NCBI GenBank assembly: GCA_031296105.1
Contig: JARLGJ010000013.1
Span: forward strand, 1 to 64,000
Direction of reading: 5' to 3'
Origin: Acidobacteriota bacterium
GTDB lineage: Bacteria > Acidobacteriota > Terriglobia > Terriglobales > Acidobacteriaceae
Length of the DNA: 64,000 nt
Shown: positions 1 through 8,616 of the stretch, in pieces
Layout of the letters: every line of letters begins with the position of its first letter
Numbering within the stretch: the first letter of the stretch is position 1
The notes under the pieces: generated by a model
What the model was told of the DNA's origin: nothing
Database searches by the model: none
What the model saw: only the letters and a program-made list of their open reading frames with translations
Position numbers and translations under genes: made by a program

Positions 1-188
1 CGAAATGTGTCTGGAGGCCGAAATATCGCCCTCCAGACACAAAATAAAGAGAGGAAACTGCGGCCAATTAGGCCGAAACGGCGAAAAATCCGTTTCGAGG
101 ATCGAACAAGCCAGAAATCAGGGGTTTTTCCGCAGCCTGTTCAGCCCCTGAGGAAAAGCTATTTTATCCTTGACGGACCTTCCCCCAG
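1..188. other. Non-coding segment with three hairpins
   Basis: No convincing gene is visible; a short open frame from about base 7 has unusual composition and no recognisable family. Three inverted repeats are readable: an 11-bp perfect pair at 7-17 and 30-40, an 8-bp pair at about 73-80 and 89-96, and CAGGGG/CCCTG-type arms at about 118-149. They may belong to an RNA or repeat array that continues off the left edge. Function unknown. Confidence 0.4.
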
Positions 189-243
189 CGGCTAAAGCCG
201 CGACCTATGGTTGCCGGCTTAGCGGCACGGCTGAAGCCGTGCC
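189..243. repeat. Acidobacterial-type palindromic intergenic repeat
   Basis: Two adjacent palindromes: CGGCTAAAGCCG at 189-200 and GGCACGGC-TGAA-GCCGTGCC at 224-243, separated by a short spacer. From general knowledge, this pattern of a 'cggctgaagccg' palindrome beside 'cggctaaagccg' is scattered in many acidobacterial intergenic regions. It lies just downstream of the minus-strand permease and could act as a 3' hairpin for that transcript. Family membership is from memory and was not searched. Confidence 0.6.
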
Positions 244-285
244 CTGACTCATTCCGACTTGATCGGAGTCTCCCTGATCGTTACA

Positions 286-1608
286 CTACGCCGCGCGCTT
301 CCGCCGCACATCCACCGCGTACAGCACCCATCCCAGCGCGATCAATCCCGCGGCCACCGCAAGGGCGTTCACCGGGCCAATCTGCTCGTGGCGGCTGCGC
401 ACGGCGCTCACCCCCAGCAGCAGCGCCGGAGGCACGCACACCAGCGCCAGCCCAGCGGCTCCTCCGGGCACGCGGTAGGGCCGCTCCAGCTCCGGCTCGC
501 GCAGGCGCAGCGCAACCAGTGCGGCAAACTCCAAAAGAATACTCAGGCCGGTGAGCACCACGTCCAGGGTCACCGTGCGGTCAAAGCCCAGGCTCATCGC
601 GCATCCCCACAGAATGGAACAGGCCACAATGGCCACCCACGGAGCGCCGCAGCGGTTCTCGCGGGCAAACATCCGTGGCAGCAGCCCATCGCGCGCCATG
701 GCCCACGGCAGCCGCGAGAGCGACAGAACCAGCGCGTTAAAGGTGCTAAAGGCCGCCACCACGCCGGCGGCCGTGATGGCCACACCCAGCGCGCGCCCGC
801 CCAAGGTCTCGGCAATGTTCACCCAGGAGCCCGTCTCCCACGCCCCCTGCGGCACGCCAGCGTGCGCCATGGCGGCCACCGGAATCAGGTAGGTGGCCGT
901 CACCACGGCAACCGAGACGAGCATGGCCCGCTGGTAGCCTTGGCGCGCGTTCTCCACCTCGCCGGCAATCAGGCTGGCGTTGTCCCATCCCATGTAGTTC
1001 CACATAGCAATCAGGATGCCGCCGAACATGTCGCTTTTGCCCAGCGTGGGCGCGGCAACTTGCGCGGCAGAGCCGGCCGTATGGAATCCCAGCCAGGCAA
1101 GCACCGCAAACGGCGCCAGCAACAGCAGCACAAAGCCAATGCTCGATTCGCCCACCGTGCGGGTGCCCAACAGGTTCATCCCCACGCAGGCGGCAATCAT
1201 GGCCGCGCCCAGCACAAGCGGCACCTTCCCGTGCGTCAGGGAGGGCCAAAGATGTCCCAGGCAGGCGGCAAACAGAATGGGATAGACCGCCATGTCGAAG
1301 ATGGAGCCAAGCAGGGTGAGCCAGGCTTCCTGAAAGCCCCAGAAGCCTCCCATGGCGCGCCGCACCCAGATGTAGAAGCCGCCGTTCTCCGGCAGGGCTC
1401 CGGCCATCTCGCCGATCATCATGGCCGTGGGCACGGCCCACAGCAGCGGCGTCAGGCACAGGATAAGGACTGCCCGGGCGTATCCGTTGCCGCCAACAAT
1501 CTCTTCCAGCCCAAAAGGGCCTCCGGCCACCATGGCATAGGTGGAGGCCACCAAGGCCAACAGGCCCAGTTTGCGTGGACGGCTCACCAGGTTGCGGAAA
1601 AAGTCCAT
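286..1608 (-). CDS. APC-family amino acid/polyamine permease
   Basis: A 440-residue integral membrane protein with about 12 hydrophobic segments. The first segment carries the glycine-rich AMVAGGPFGLEEIVGG stretch typical of the unwound TM1 of APC transporters, and MIGEMAGALPENGGFYIWV matches the conserved region that follows TM2. It should import an amino acid or polyamine by proton coupling; the substrate cannot be read from sequence. I chose the ATG at 1608 because the protein becomes family-like there; a GTG at 1659 would add 17 residues with no clear domain value. It lies 130 bases downstream of the secreted-protein gene on the same strand, so co-transcription is possible. The end of the gene is followed by a palindromic repeat. 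Confidence 0.88.
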   Translation of the reverse strand: MDFFRNLVSRPRKLGLLALVASTYAMVAGGPFGLEEIVGGNGYARAVLILCLTPLLWAVPTAMMIGEMAGALPENGGFYIWVRRAMGGFWGFQEAWLTLLGSIFDMAVYPILFAACLGHLWPSLTHGKVPLVLGAAMIAACVGMNLLGTRTVGESSIGFVLLLLAPFAVLAWLGFHTAGSAAQVAAPTLGKSDMFGGILIAMWNYMGWDNASLIAGEVENARQGYQRAMLVSVAVVTATYLIPVAAMAHAGVPQGAWETGSWVNIAETLGGRALGVAITAAGVVAAFSTFNALVLSLSRLPWAMARDGLLPRMFARENRCGAPWVAIVACSILWGCAMSLGFDRTVTLDVVLTGLSILLEFAALVALRLREPELERPYRVPGGAAGLALVCVPPALLLGVSAVRSRHEQIGPVNALAVAAGLIALGWVLYAVDVRRKRAA

Positions 1609-1739
1609 TTGCTGCTTGTTGCACCGCAATCTCTTGGATGCCGTGCCAGTACTGTACACATTTAGGAGCGTCTCGCTCGTTGCTTCGACGCGTTATTCCG
1701 CAACCTGTCAAGCCGCCGTGGCTGCGCGGCGTGTGCAGC

Positions 1740-2732
1740 TTATTTGCACTTGTGTCCCAGGAAAAGGGCGCGGCGCCATAGTGCGCTATCCGTGCACGGG
1801 GTGGCAGCCGGGGTGGCTGCCGGTTCGGCATGGGCCGCCACCGCGGCGCCACCCTCTTCTTCTTCCACGGCGTCGCCCAACTGAATTTCCGCAAAGGAGC
1901 GCAATATGTAGCCGGTAGACGCCGTTTCGCGCACATCGAGCAGCACCACTTCGCCCAGCAGATGTGCGGGGAGCTTCTTCTGGTCGTCGGCCGTAACCTT
2001 CACCGGGTTGGCCGCCTCGATCGCGGCCCCTTTGGGCAGGCGCTCGCTGATGCGGTCAACGGTGTTGAGTTCGGCATCGGTGTATCCGCGGCGAATAAAC
2101 AGATACTCACCCACCTTGGCGCCTTTGTTCGCCCCGTAGTCGAGGTACACAATGCTGCCCGTCCCCAGCAGGCCCAGGGCGTCCTTGGAGCCGAGGATAT
2201 GTCCATTGATGGCGTTGCCCGAAACGTAGGGATTGATTGGATCATCGGTGCCGCGCACGGAGATTTCGGGCTTGGCCTCGAAGGGCACCACAATGTCACC
2301 CGGAACAGCGGCGTCGCAGGAAAAGTCGAAGGAGGCAATGCTGATCTTGCCCGCAATGTTATGCACCGTCACCCAGCCGAGTTCCTGGTAAAGACGCCCC
2401 AGCCGCGCCATTTTCCGGCTGATCTCGGGAGTGAATTCCTCGCGATTGGGATCCTTCGTCTCGCGCAGGATGCTGTAGCGCTCGCCCTCTTTCAGCGTCG
2501 GCCCGGCGATAAACAGCACGGAGCCGCCCGCGAATTCGTCCTCGTGCGGCGCGTCCTTACTGGCCACGATGTGGTTCTGGCGGGAAATCGCGTTGTGCGA
2601 GATGAACCCCGCACAATACTGCTGGCTGGTGCTGGGCGGATTCGACTTGACGGACTTGGCCGGAACACTGAGCGTGCTTTGCGCCCAGAGGCTGCCCGTA
2701 ATCAGCAGGGTAATCGCAATCAATCGTTTCAT
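1740..2732 (-). CDS. Secreted hypothetical protein, FlgT/LysM-type C-terminal fold
   Basis: A 330-residue protein with a Sec signal peptide (MKRLIAITLLITGSLWAQS, cleavage after about residue 17). The ATG at 2732 is preceded by GGGAG at good spacing; an upstream frame to 2837 lacks a signal-like start. The middle region contains repeated small beta motifs such as GSIVYLDYGANKGAKVGEY and GEVVLLDVRETASTGYIL, which resemble the C-terminal domain of FlgT-like and LysM-associated acidobacterial surface proteins. The C-terminus ends in an acidic EEEEGG run and an Ala/Pro-rich tail. It is divergent from aroDE. Role unknown; an envelope location is inferred from the signal peptide. Confidence 0.72.
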   Translation of the reverse strand: MKRLIAITLLITGSLWAQSTLSVPAKSVKSNPPSTSQQYCAGFISHNAISRQNHIVASKDAPHEDEFAGGSVLFIAGPTLKEGERYSILRETKDPNREEFTPEISRKMARLGRLYQELGWVTVHNIAGKISIASFDFSCDAAVPGDIVVPFEAKPEISVRGTDDPINPYVSGNAINGHILGSKDALGLLGTGSIVYLDYGANKGAKVGEYLFIRRGYTDAELNTVDRISERLPKGAAIEAANPVKVTADDQKKLPAHLLGEVVLLDVRETASTGYILRSFAEIQLGDAVEEEEGGAAVAAHAEPAATPAATPCTDSALWRRALFLGHKCK

Positions 2733-2930
2733 TCCGTGCTCCCGGTTCCGCCGCCGCAGCGGACGGTGCAGAGGTGGCATGTGACTTTCCCGGAAGCTAA
2801 CAAAGCGCTGTGTACAGGTCAAGTAACTATGGTCCAACCAGTTAACAGAAAGGGCACGTTCGGACCATTCCCGAAGATTCCATCAGAAAAATGCCTTCCT
2901 CACTTGCAACCTTTCGCTAGCATCATTACC

Positions 2931-4835
2931 ATGTGCGCCATAATGACTGTTGCACCTATGAATTACGCCGCCCGCTCCTTGCGCCTTCGTATACCCCGTA
3001 TCTGTGTCTCGCTGACTGGCAGCGAACCGGCTGAACTGTTCGATCAGGCCGAAGCCGTGCTGCGCGAGAATACGCTGATCGAGTTACGCCTCGACTACCT
3101 GAAGTCCCCTCTGGCGGCGATTCCTAAGATTCGTAGAATCATTGAGATACGCCCGGACGCCATCCTCATCGCCACCTGCCGCCGCACGGTTTCCGGGGGC
3201 AACTTCAAGGGCTCATTGAAGGACGAACTGGACGTGTTGCAGCGTGCCGCCGATGCCGGCGCGCCGGCCTTGGACGTCTCCATTGAGTCGGCCGAGGGCC
3301 TGACCCAGGCAAATTGGGAAGACCTCCGTGCGCGCGCCGCAATCATCCTGAGCAGCCACGACTTCAAGAGCACCAACAACCTGGAAGAAACCTTCGCGCG
3401 CATGCGCGCCTTCCCCGCCGACTTCTACAAAGTGGTCGGCACCGCCACTTCCCTGCACGACAACGTCACCATGACGCGCTTTCTGGAGCAGTATTGCTCG
3501 GAATACCCCATGGTAGGCATGTGCATGGGCGAGCTTGGCATGGTCAGCCGCATTCTGGCCATCAAGGCCGGCGCGGCGTTCACCTTCAGCTCCCCGGAGG
3601 CGGGCAAGGAAACCGCTCCCGGCCAGCCCACCTTTCGCGAGCTGCGCGATTTCTATCGCATTGAGCAGGTGGATGCCATTACGAAGATCTACGGTATCGT
3701 GGGCGACCCGGTCGCGCACTCCATGTCGCCGACGGTGCACAACGTAGCCTTCCGGCGGGAGAACGTCAACGCCGTCTATGTGCCTCTGCGCACCAAAAAG
3801 CTGGACGATTTGCTCTCCACCGTGCGCGACCTGCCGCTGGACGGCATCTCGGTGACCATGCCGCACAAGCAGGCCATTGTGGAGCACCTGGACAACAGCG
3901 ACGTGCTGACCCAGCGCACCGGCGCCTGCAATACCGTGGTGCGCGGCAAGGACGGCCGCCTATTCGGCTTCAACACCGACGTGTACGGCATTGTGGCGGC
4001 CATTGAGCCGCGCGTGAACCTGAAGGAAGCACGCGTGCTTGTGCTGGGCGCGGGCGGCGCGGCCCGCGCGGCGGTCTTTGGACTGCGCGCCAAGGGAGCC
4101 GAGGTCAGCATCCTGAACCGCACTCCGGCCAACGCCCAGGCCCTGGCCAAGCAGGCTGGCGCCAAGGTCATCAAGCGCACCGACCTGCCCAAACTCACGT
4201 TCGACGTCATCTTCAACGCCACGCCCGTGGGCATGGCCGGCGACAAGCACACGCCGCTGGAAGAAAACGAGCTAAACGCCGTCTGGGTCTTCGATTCGGT
4301 GTACAACCCGATTGAAACCAAGCTGATAAAGATGGCCCAGGCCAAGGGCTTGGGAACCATCGTGGGTTCGGAGATGTTTGTGAACCAGGCGGCGCGCCAG
4401 TTCGAGATCTGGACCGGCAAGCCGGCTCCACTGGACAGCATGAGGCAGGTGCTGATGCGCGCCCTGGGCGCCGTCAGCCCCGAGACCGGTTCGCCGATCT
4501 CCACCGTGGTGCAGCCCAAGGCCAAGGTTCTGGCCTCGGCTTCCGCCGCAGCGGAAGCCAGCGAGGCGGCCGCGCCGGAAGCCGCCGAAAAACCAGCAGC
4601 CTCAGCCAAGCCCGAGGCAAAGCACCACGAAGCCAAATCGGCGGCCAAAAAGGCCGTTGCCAAGGCCGTGGTGGCCAAACCGGCGGCAAAGCCCGCCGCC
4701 AAGGCCGCGCCCAAGCCCGAGGCCAAGCCGGTGAAAGCCGCGGCAAAAAAATCTGCACCGAAGCCTGTGGCCAAGAAGGTGGCGGCCAAGCCCAAGCCCG
4801 AGGCCAAGAAGGCTGTGCCCAAAAAGAAGAAATAG
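2931..4835 (+). CDS. aroDE: Bifunctional 3-dehydroquinate dehydratase/shikimate dehydrogenase with H1-like tail
   Basis: 634 residues covering two consecutive shikimate-pathway steps. Residues about 23-245 are a type I dehydroquinase: SSHDF (about 142) carries the catalytic His and FYKVVGTA (about 166) the Schiff-base Lys. Residues about 252-515 are shikimate dehydrogenase: GDPVAHSMSPTVHN binds shikimate, MPHKQ (about 312) holds the catalytic Lys, and VLVLGAGGAARA with NRT form the NADP site. The last ~120 residues are a Lys/Ala/Pro-rich repeat tail (units like AAKPAAK, KPEAK) resembling histone H1 or bacterial nucleoid proteins, not part of either enzyme. In-frame ATGs at 2943 and 2958 are alternative starts. 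Divergent from the secreted protein; a hairpin follows. Confidence 0.95.
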   Translation: MCAIMTVAPMNYAARSLRLRIPRICVSLTGSEPAELFDQAEAVLRENTLIELRLDYLKSPLAAIPKIRRIIEIRPDAILIATCRRTVSGGNFKGSLKDELDVLQRAADAGAPALDVSIESAEGLTQANWEDLRARAAIILSSHDFKSTNNLEETFARMRAFPADFYKVVGTATSLHDNVTMTRFLEQYCSEYPMVGMCMGELGMVSRILAIKAGAAFTFSSPEAGKETAPGQPTFRELRDFYRIEQVDAITKIYGIVGDPVAHSMSPTVHNVAFRRENVNAVYVPLRTKKLDDLLSTVRDLPLDGISVTMPHKQAIVEHLDNSDVLTQRTGACNTVVRGKDGRLFGFNTDVYGIVAAIEPRVNLKEARVLVLGAGGAARAAVFGLRAKGAEVSILNRTPANAQALAKQAGAKVIKRTDLPKLTFDVIFNATPVGMAGDKHTPLEENELNAVWVFDSVYNPIETKLIKMAQAKGLGTIVGSEMFVNQAARQFEIWTGKPAPLDSMRQVLMRALGAVSPETGSPISTVVQPKAKVLASASAAAEASEAAAPEAAEKPAASAKPEAKHHEAKSAAKKAVAKAVVAKPAAKPAAKAAPKPEAKPVKAAAKKSAPKPVAKKVAAKPKPEAKKAVPKKKK

Positions 4836-4856
4836 CCGTAAACGACTGGTTTTACA

Positions 4857-4890
4857 GCAACGCCCCTGTGGGGATCCGCGGGGGCGTTGC
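4857..4890 (+). terminator. Hairpin after aroDE
   Basis: GCAACGCCCC at 4857-4866 pairs with GGGGCGTTGC at 4881-4890, 21 bases after the aroDE stop. There is no T tract, so it may be a Rho-assisted terminator or an mRNA-stabilising hairpin. A near-identical stem occurs at 16423-16449. Confidence 0.55.
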
Positions 4891-5292
4891 TGCCTGCGAA
4901 GCTATCGGGAGCCTCTCGCCCTGGCTGCGGCACCCCAATTCCCGGCAATTGCGGGCAAAAGATGGGTGATTTCAGGTACTTCCAATGGGTTCCAAGTGCC
5001 TGTTTATGCGGCTTTGCGTCGCATTTCCCTTGCCTGCGAAATGCGACGGTTTTGATTGCAAAAATGCCCCATTCAGCCTAAGATTGAGCTGTTCTAAGGA
5101 ACCACGCAGTACCCTTCAGCGGTCGATCGTTCTCACGGAAGAGACCACGTTGTTTCAACAGGCAGCGATTCTTAGGATGGGTATGAAGCACCTCCCGCAA
5201 CCGAACTCCCGCTCTTCTCATTTCCATTAAATCCGGTTCGTTGCTTTTTCAGCGGAGCTCTGCCCAGGAATCCTACGGTTTGGAGAAAGACG
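4891..5292. other. Intergenic region before the GvpL/F gene, one strong hairpin
   Basis: No gene seen in about 400 bases. An 11-bp perfect inverted repeat, CGTCGCATTTC at 5017-5027 and GAAATGCGACG at 5038-5048, is followed by GTTTTGATT and could terminate a plus-strand transcript. The remainder presumably carries the promoter of the downstream gene, but no consensus site stands out. Confidence 0.45.
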
Positions 5293-6027
5293 ATGGCGTG
5301 GTACGCATACTGTCTCAGCGAGCAGGCTAGTTTCCAGCAAGGCCGGGTTCGCCGGCCGTTCCTCATCGAGAGCCTTAAGGGCGTTGGCGGCAATGCCGTC
5401 CGCGGCTTCCCCTGCGGCGAATTCGTGGTCATTGTCAGCGAAATTGGTGATTCGCCTACCTTGACTCAACAATCCGTCATGGAGCACGCGCGTACGGTCA
5501 GCGAATGCTTCAAGCTCGCCACCCTGCTGCCTTTCAAGTTCGGCACCGTCTTTGAAAGCGACGATGCCCTGCGTCAGGCAGTCCGCAACAACAAGAAAAC
5601 ATTCAGCGAATCGATTGCCCGCCTGCGCGGCAAGAGCGAGATGCACATCAAGGTGATGGTGCGCGAAGGCTTCGCCCTGGAGAATGTGCTGGCAATTCCT
5701 CCGCACAAGGCCGGCGGCGAGTACCTGACTCGCTTGAAGGAACAGGCCTCACGCGACCGCGAGCGCCAGTCGCGCGCCCGGGCACTCTCTCTTCAGGTTC
5801 ATAAGTTGTTGAGTCCGTTGCAGGAAGAGGTCAGTTGCAAGAAGGTGGAGTCGGGCATTGTGCTGGATATCGCACACCTGATCGACTCCAACGGCGTAGC
5901 CAAGTATCAGTCGCGCTATTCCAACGCGCTGCACCAGTTCAAGAACGTGGAAATCTCCCTGACCGGGCCTTGGCCGCCTTTCCACTTTATGCCCGGCCCC
6001 AGCAAGGTCCGCACCCTGAACAACTAG
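5293..6027 (+). CDS. GvpL/GvpF-family protein (orphan)
   Basis: 244 residues matching the gas-vesicle GvpL/GvpF family: an N-terminal AWYAYCL strand, the HARTV region, LLPFKFGTVFESDDAL (family pattern 'lPvrFGtvf'), RLRGKSEMHIKV, and a C-terminal LTGPWPPFHF corresponding to the family 'GPWPPYSF' signature. Start ATG at 5293 follows a GGAGA ribosome site. In gas-vesicle clusters these proteins help assemble the vesicle shell, but no gvpA, gvpN or gvpK gene is present here, so this member probably has another role. Downstream lies an NtrC-type regulator after a terminator, so the two are probably separate transcripts. Family call is firm, function open. Confidence 0.85.
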   Translation: MAWYAYCLSEQASFQQGRVRRPFLIESLKGVGGNAVRGFPCGEFVVIVSEIGDSPTLTQQSVMEHARTVSECFKLATLLPFKFGTVFESDDALRQAVRNNKKTFSESIARLRGKSEMHIKVMVREGFALENVLAIPPHKAGGEYLTRLKEQASRDRERQSRARALSLQVHKLLSPLQEEVSCKKVESGIVLDIAHLIDSNGVAKYQSRYSNALHQFKNVEISLTGPWPPFHFMPGPSKVRTLNN

Positions 6028-6044
6028 AAGAGCATTGCGTTTGC

Positions 6045-6070
6045 AAAGGCCAGTCCGCGGGCTGGCCTTT
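6045..6070 (+). terminator. Terminator after the GvpL/F gene
   Basis: AAAGGCCAG (6045-6053) pairs with CTGGCCTTT (6062-6070), an 9-bp GC-rich stem with a short loop, 18 bases after the stop codon; CCGTTTG follows, so the T tract is weak. Confidence 0.75.
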
Positions 6071-6144
6071 CCGTTTGCCCAAATTTCTCGCCACTCCCGG
6101 CGGGCGGGCGTATTCTTGGCTGTTCCATCCGTTGGCAGGAGCCG

Positions 6145-7641
6145 GTGTGGGGCTGGCCCAACATGCATATTCCTTCGCGAACCCGAGTGCTGATCGTGGA
6201 CGGAGATACGTCCCAGGTGCGTGCTATGAACGGACACCTGACGCAGAAGGGTTTTGACGTCAGCTCGGCCGCCGGCGGCGAGGAGGCGGTGCGCATGATC
6301 CGCGTCTTTGACCCCACACTGGTGGTGATTGACGCCGGGCTGCGCGGCAGCGAAGGGCTGACGGCCCTGGAGCACCTGAAACACCTGAAGCCCGAAGCCA
6401 TCTTCATGGTCACCTCGGCCAATCACACGCCGGAATTGATCTTCCGCGCCTCCAAATTGGGGGCCGACGCGTTTTTGCCCCGCCCGCTGGATTTTTCCGC
6501 CCTGGACCGCCAGATATCCGCACTGCTGGAGGGACAACGCTCCGCCGCCCTGCCGGCGCATCTGCGCGATCCCTTCCGCGACCCGGAACGCCATCCGGCG
6601 GAAATCTCCATGCTCTTTGGCACCAGTCCCAGGATGGTGGACGTGAAGAACACCATTGAGCAGGTGGCAGAGACCAACGCCACGGTGCTGGTGCGCGGCG
6701 AAAGCGGCACCGGCAAGGAGGTTGTGGCGCGGCTGATTGTTGCCCACTCGCTGCGCCGCGACAAGCCCTTCGTCAAGGTGAACTGTGCCGCCATTCCGAA
6801 CGAGCTTTTGGAGAGCGAGCTCTTTGGCTACGAACCTGGAGCCTTTACCGGGGCCAATCGACAGAAGCTGGGCAAGTTCGATCTGGCGCACGGCGGCACC
6901 ATCTTTCTGGACGAGATCAGCGAGATGCACCCATCGCTGCAGGCCAAGCTGCTGCACGTGCTACAGGACGGCGAATTCTCCCGCCTTGGCGGCAAGCGCG
7001 ACATTGCGGTGGACGTGCGCGTGCTTGCGGCCACCAACCGTCAACTGGAGCACGCCGTGGAAGAAGGCACCTTCCGACGCGATCTCTTCTACCGCCTGAA
7101 CGTCATTACCGTGAATATTCCTCCGCTGCGCGAGCGCCGCGAGGAGATTCCGGTGTTCCTGAATTACTTTCTGCAAAAGTACAGCGAATACTACGGCAAG
7201 CAACCGGTGGCGTATTCCGACGCCATTCTGGTGCGCATGATGGAGTACAACTGGCCGGGTAACATTCGCGAGCTGGAAAACATGGTGAAGCGCTATGTGA
7301 TCGTGGGCAACCAGGCACAGATCCTGCGCGAACTGACGAATACCATGCCCGCCGAATCCATTCCCTACGTGATCCCCACCGGCAGAGAGACTCCGGCGTC
7401 CGCAACACCGGGAATGGCAGCGTCCGCGCCGGAAGAGCAGCGTTCCCTGCTGGAGATTGGCCGCCATGCCGCTCAGCAGGCCGAGCGCCAGGCCATAACC
7501 AGGGTGCTGAACCAGACGCGATGGAATCGCCGCCAGGCCGCCCAAATCCTGAAGGTGAGCTACAAGGCATTCTTGAATAAGCTGCGCGCCATGGAGGAAG
7601 AAACCCACGCATCGCAACCTTCCGAAAGCGACAAACCTTAA
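6145..7641 (+). CDS. Sigma-54-dependent response regulator (NtrC type)
   Basis: 498 residues with three NtrC-type domains. An N-terminal receiver domain (about 7-125) has the acidic pair in VLIVDGD and the phospho-acceptor Asp in LVVIDAGL (about 62), but the usually invariant Lys is Arg (LPRPLD). The AAA+ domain has Walker A GESGTGKE (about 185), the sigma-54-contacting loop GAFTGA (about 231), Walker B FLDEIS (about 254) and the [11 protein letters not shown] motif. A Fis-type helix-turn-helix lies near 445-485. GTG at 6145 has AGGAG only 3 bases upstream; ATG at 6163 is an alternative start and is perhaps as likely. No histidine kinase is adjacent, so its partner is elsewhere. It should activate sigma-54 promoters; targets unknown. 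Confidence 0.93.
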   Translation: MWGWPNMHIPSRTRVLIVDGDTSQVRAMNGHLTQKGFDVSSAAGGEEAVRMIRVFDPTLVVIDAGLRGSEGLTALEHLKHLKPEAIFMVTSANHTPELIFRASKLGADAFLPRPLDFSALDRQISALLEGQRSAALPAHLRDPFRDPERHPAEISMLFGTSPRMVDVKNTIEQVAETNATVLVRGESGTGKEVVARLIVAHSLRRDKPFVKVNCAAIPNELLESELFGYEPGAFTGANRQKLGKFDLAHGGTIFLDEISEMHPSLQAKLLHVLQDGEFSRLGGKRDIAVDVRVLAATNRQLEHAVEEGTFRRDLFYRLNVITVNIPPLRERREEIPVFLNYFLQKYSEYYGKQPVAYSDAILVRMMEYNWPGNIRELENMVKRYVIVGNQAQILRELTNTMPAESIPYVIPTGRETPASATPGMAASAPEEQRSLLEIGRHAAQQAERQAITRVLNQTRWNRRQAAQILKVSYKAFLNKLRAMEEETHASQPSESDKP

Positions 7642-7736
7642 CCCATTTCTTTCACTCGACACCGAGCCCTGCGCTCCAGCCGTCCGCAGATATACCGCAT
7701 GGCAAAACTTTGCCGCATTACATCTCGCGGGAAATA

Positions 7737-7765
7737 TTGAATTTCGATTTCAAAAGAAATTTAAT
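7737..7765 (+). promoter_or_regulatory. Sigma-70-like promoter of the ncRNA candidate
   Basis: TTGAAT at 7737-7742 and TTTAAT at 7760-7765 with an exact 17-base spacer, in a locally AT-rich stretch between two genes. Predicted transcript start near 7772. Confidence 0.55.
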
Positions 7766-7771
7766 GAATAT

Positions 7772-7964
7772 CCTGCGCCGTTGGGTTGGTTCTTGCATCC
7801 AAGTCAGTAACAAAAGAGGCACAACTCTACAATGGAAATTCCTCGCAAGCAGTGTCAACATCTCTCAGCCGCTCCGGAGAATCGGAGCCGGGTCTAACAA
7901 GTTCTTGTCCAATCATCTCCCCTCCCGCCTCTTTCAAGAAGCGACCCCAAACGGGTCGCTTTTT
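7772..7964 (+). ncRNA. Candidate structured small RNA, about 190 nt
   Basis: There is no open gene here, yet the interval has a promoter-like sequence, internal structure and an intrinsic terminator. AAAGAGGC (7813-7820) pairs with GCCTCTTT (7927-7934) to close a domain; inside it, GCTCCG/CGGAGC (7871-7876 and 7883-7888) forms a perfect hairpin. The terminator stem follows directly. The size is close to 6S RNA, but I do not see a convincing 6S-like terminal stem with a large central bubble, so I leave it unclassified. It precedes the DksA-type gene by over 200 bases and could also be a leader RNA that terminates. Confidence 0.5.
7940..7964 (+). terminator. Rho-independent terminator of the ncRNA candidate
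   Basis: Perfect 8-bp stem AGCGACCC (7940-7947) / GGGTCGCT (7953-7960), 5-base loop, followed by TTTT. It is far from any upstream stop codon (about 300 bases after the NtrC-type gene), which argues that it ends a separate transcript. Confidence 0.8.
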
Positions 7965-8186
7965 CGCTGCCGCAAAAGCTGAAGCCGTCTAGGCGGCCGA
8001 GGCTGCTGCCTCGGAGCGTTCCCCGCGGTGCGGCTCATCCGGAGAGGACAATTGACCGATTCTGTCAGTACGTGACAAAGAAAGAGTGTGATGCGTGTTT
8101 CCGTTGACCGCATAGACGTCTGCGGCTATGATTTGGCGTTTCTATTGGCAACCGCCACGGTGAGCCAGGGGAAAGCGGGTTCGTTT

Positions 8187-8594
8187 ATGGATAGACCGAA
8201 GCTCGAACATTTCCGGAAGCTGCTGGAAACCCGCCGGCAAAGCCTGCGCGCCAGCGTTGTGCGCACCGAAGAAGACGGGCGCGCCGCCCAGGACGCCGAT
8301 TCGGCACAGGACATAGCCGACCGCGCCACCGGCTCCTATCAAAAGGAGTTTCTGTTTGCCCGCAGCAATAATGACCGCCAGTTCCTGCAAATGGTGGAGC
8401 GGGCGCTTTCCAACATCGCCGACGGCACCTACGGCGAGTGCGCGGTCTGCGGCGAGGAGATCAACCTGCGACGGCTGGAAGCCGTGCCCTGGGCGCGCCA
8501 CTGCATTGCCTGCCAGGAAAAGCTGGAGCGCGGCGAACTGAACGACAACGAAGAGTTGGAAGAAGAAGAAGAGCTGGAACAGGAGGCAGACTAG
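8187..8594 (+). CDS. DksA/TraR-family C4 zinc-finger protein
   Basis: 135 residues. The N-terminal half is helical and polar (KLEHFRKLLETRRQSLRAS), followed by the ADRATGSYQKEF linker common to DksA-like proteins. The C-terminal zinc finger has CAVCGEEIN and CIACQEK (C-x2-C ... C-x2-C), with the intervening segment typical of the TraR/DksA finger. A run of acidic residues ends the protein. Members bind RNA polymerase in the secondary channel and adjust stringent-response promoters with ppGpp. ATG 8187 is chosen because the family alignment begins there; an upstream start at 8088 would add about 33 atypical residues. A strong terminator follows. Which exact DksA subfamily applies is uncertain. 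Confidence 0.88.
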   Translation: MDRPKLEHFRKLLETRRQSLRASVVRTEEDGRAAQDADSAQDIADRATGSYQKEFLFARSNNDRQFLQMVERALSNIADGTYGECAVCGEEINLRRLEAVPWARHCIACQEKLERGELNDNEELEEEEELEQEAD

Positions 8595-8616
8595 TTTTTC
8601 TGGCCTGCAACATACG

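Noticed and set aside
7-195. A 62-codon frame at the left edge
   Set aside because: It spans several hairpins and part of a palindromic repeat; composition is not protein-like.
259-1665. Long plus-strand open frame opposite the APC permease
   Set aside because: His/Gln/Arg/Ala-rich low-complexity translation typical of an antisense shadow; the minus-strand permease has clear transporter motifs.
5293-7641. Gas vesicle operon with its regulator
   Set aside because: No structural gas vesicle gene is present, and a terminator lies between the GvpL/F gene and the NtrC-type gene.
7772-7964. 6S RNA
   Set aside because: Length fits, but the 5' and 3' ends do not form a convincing long terminal stem with a central open bubble; kept as an unclassified candidate.
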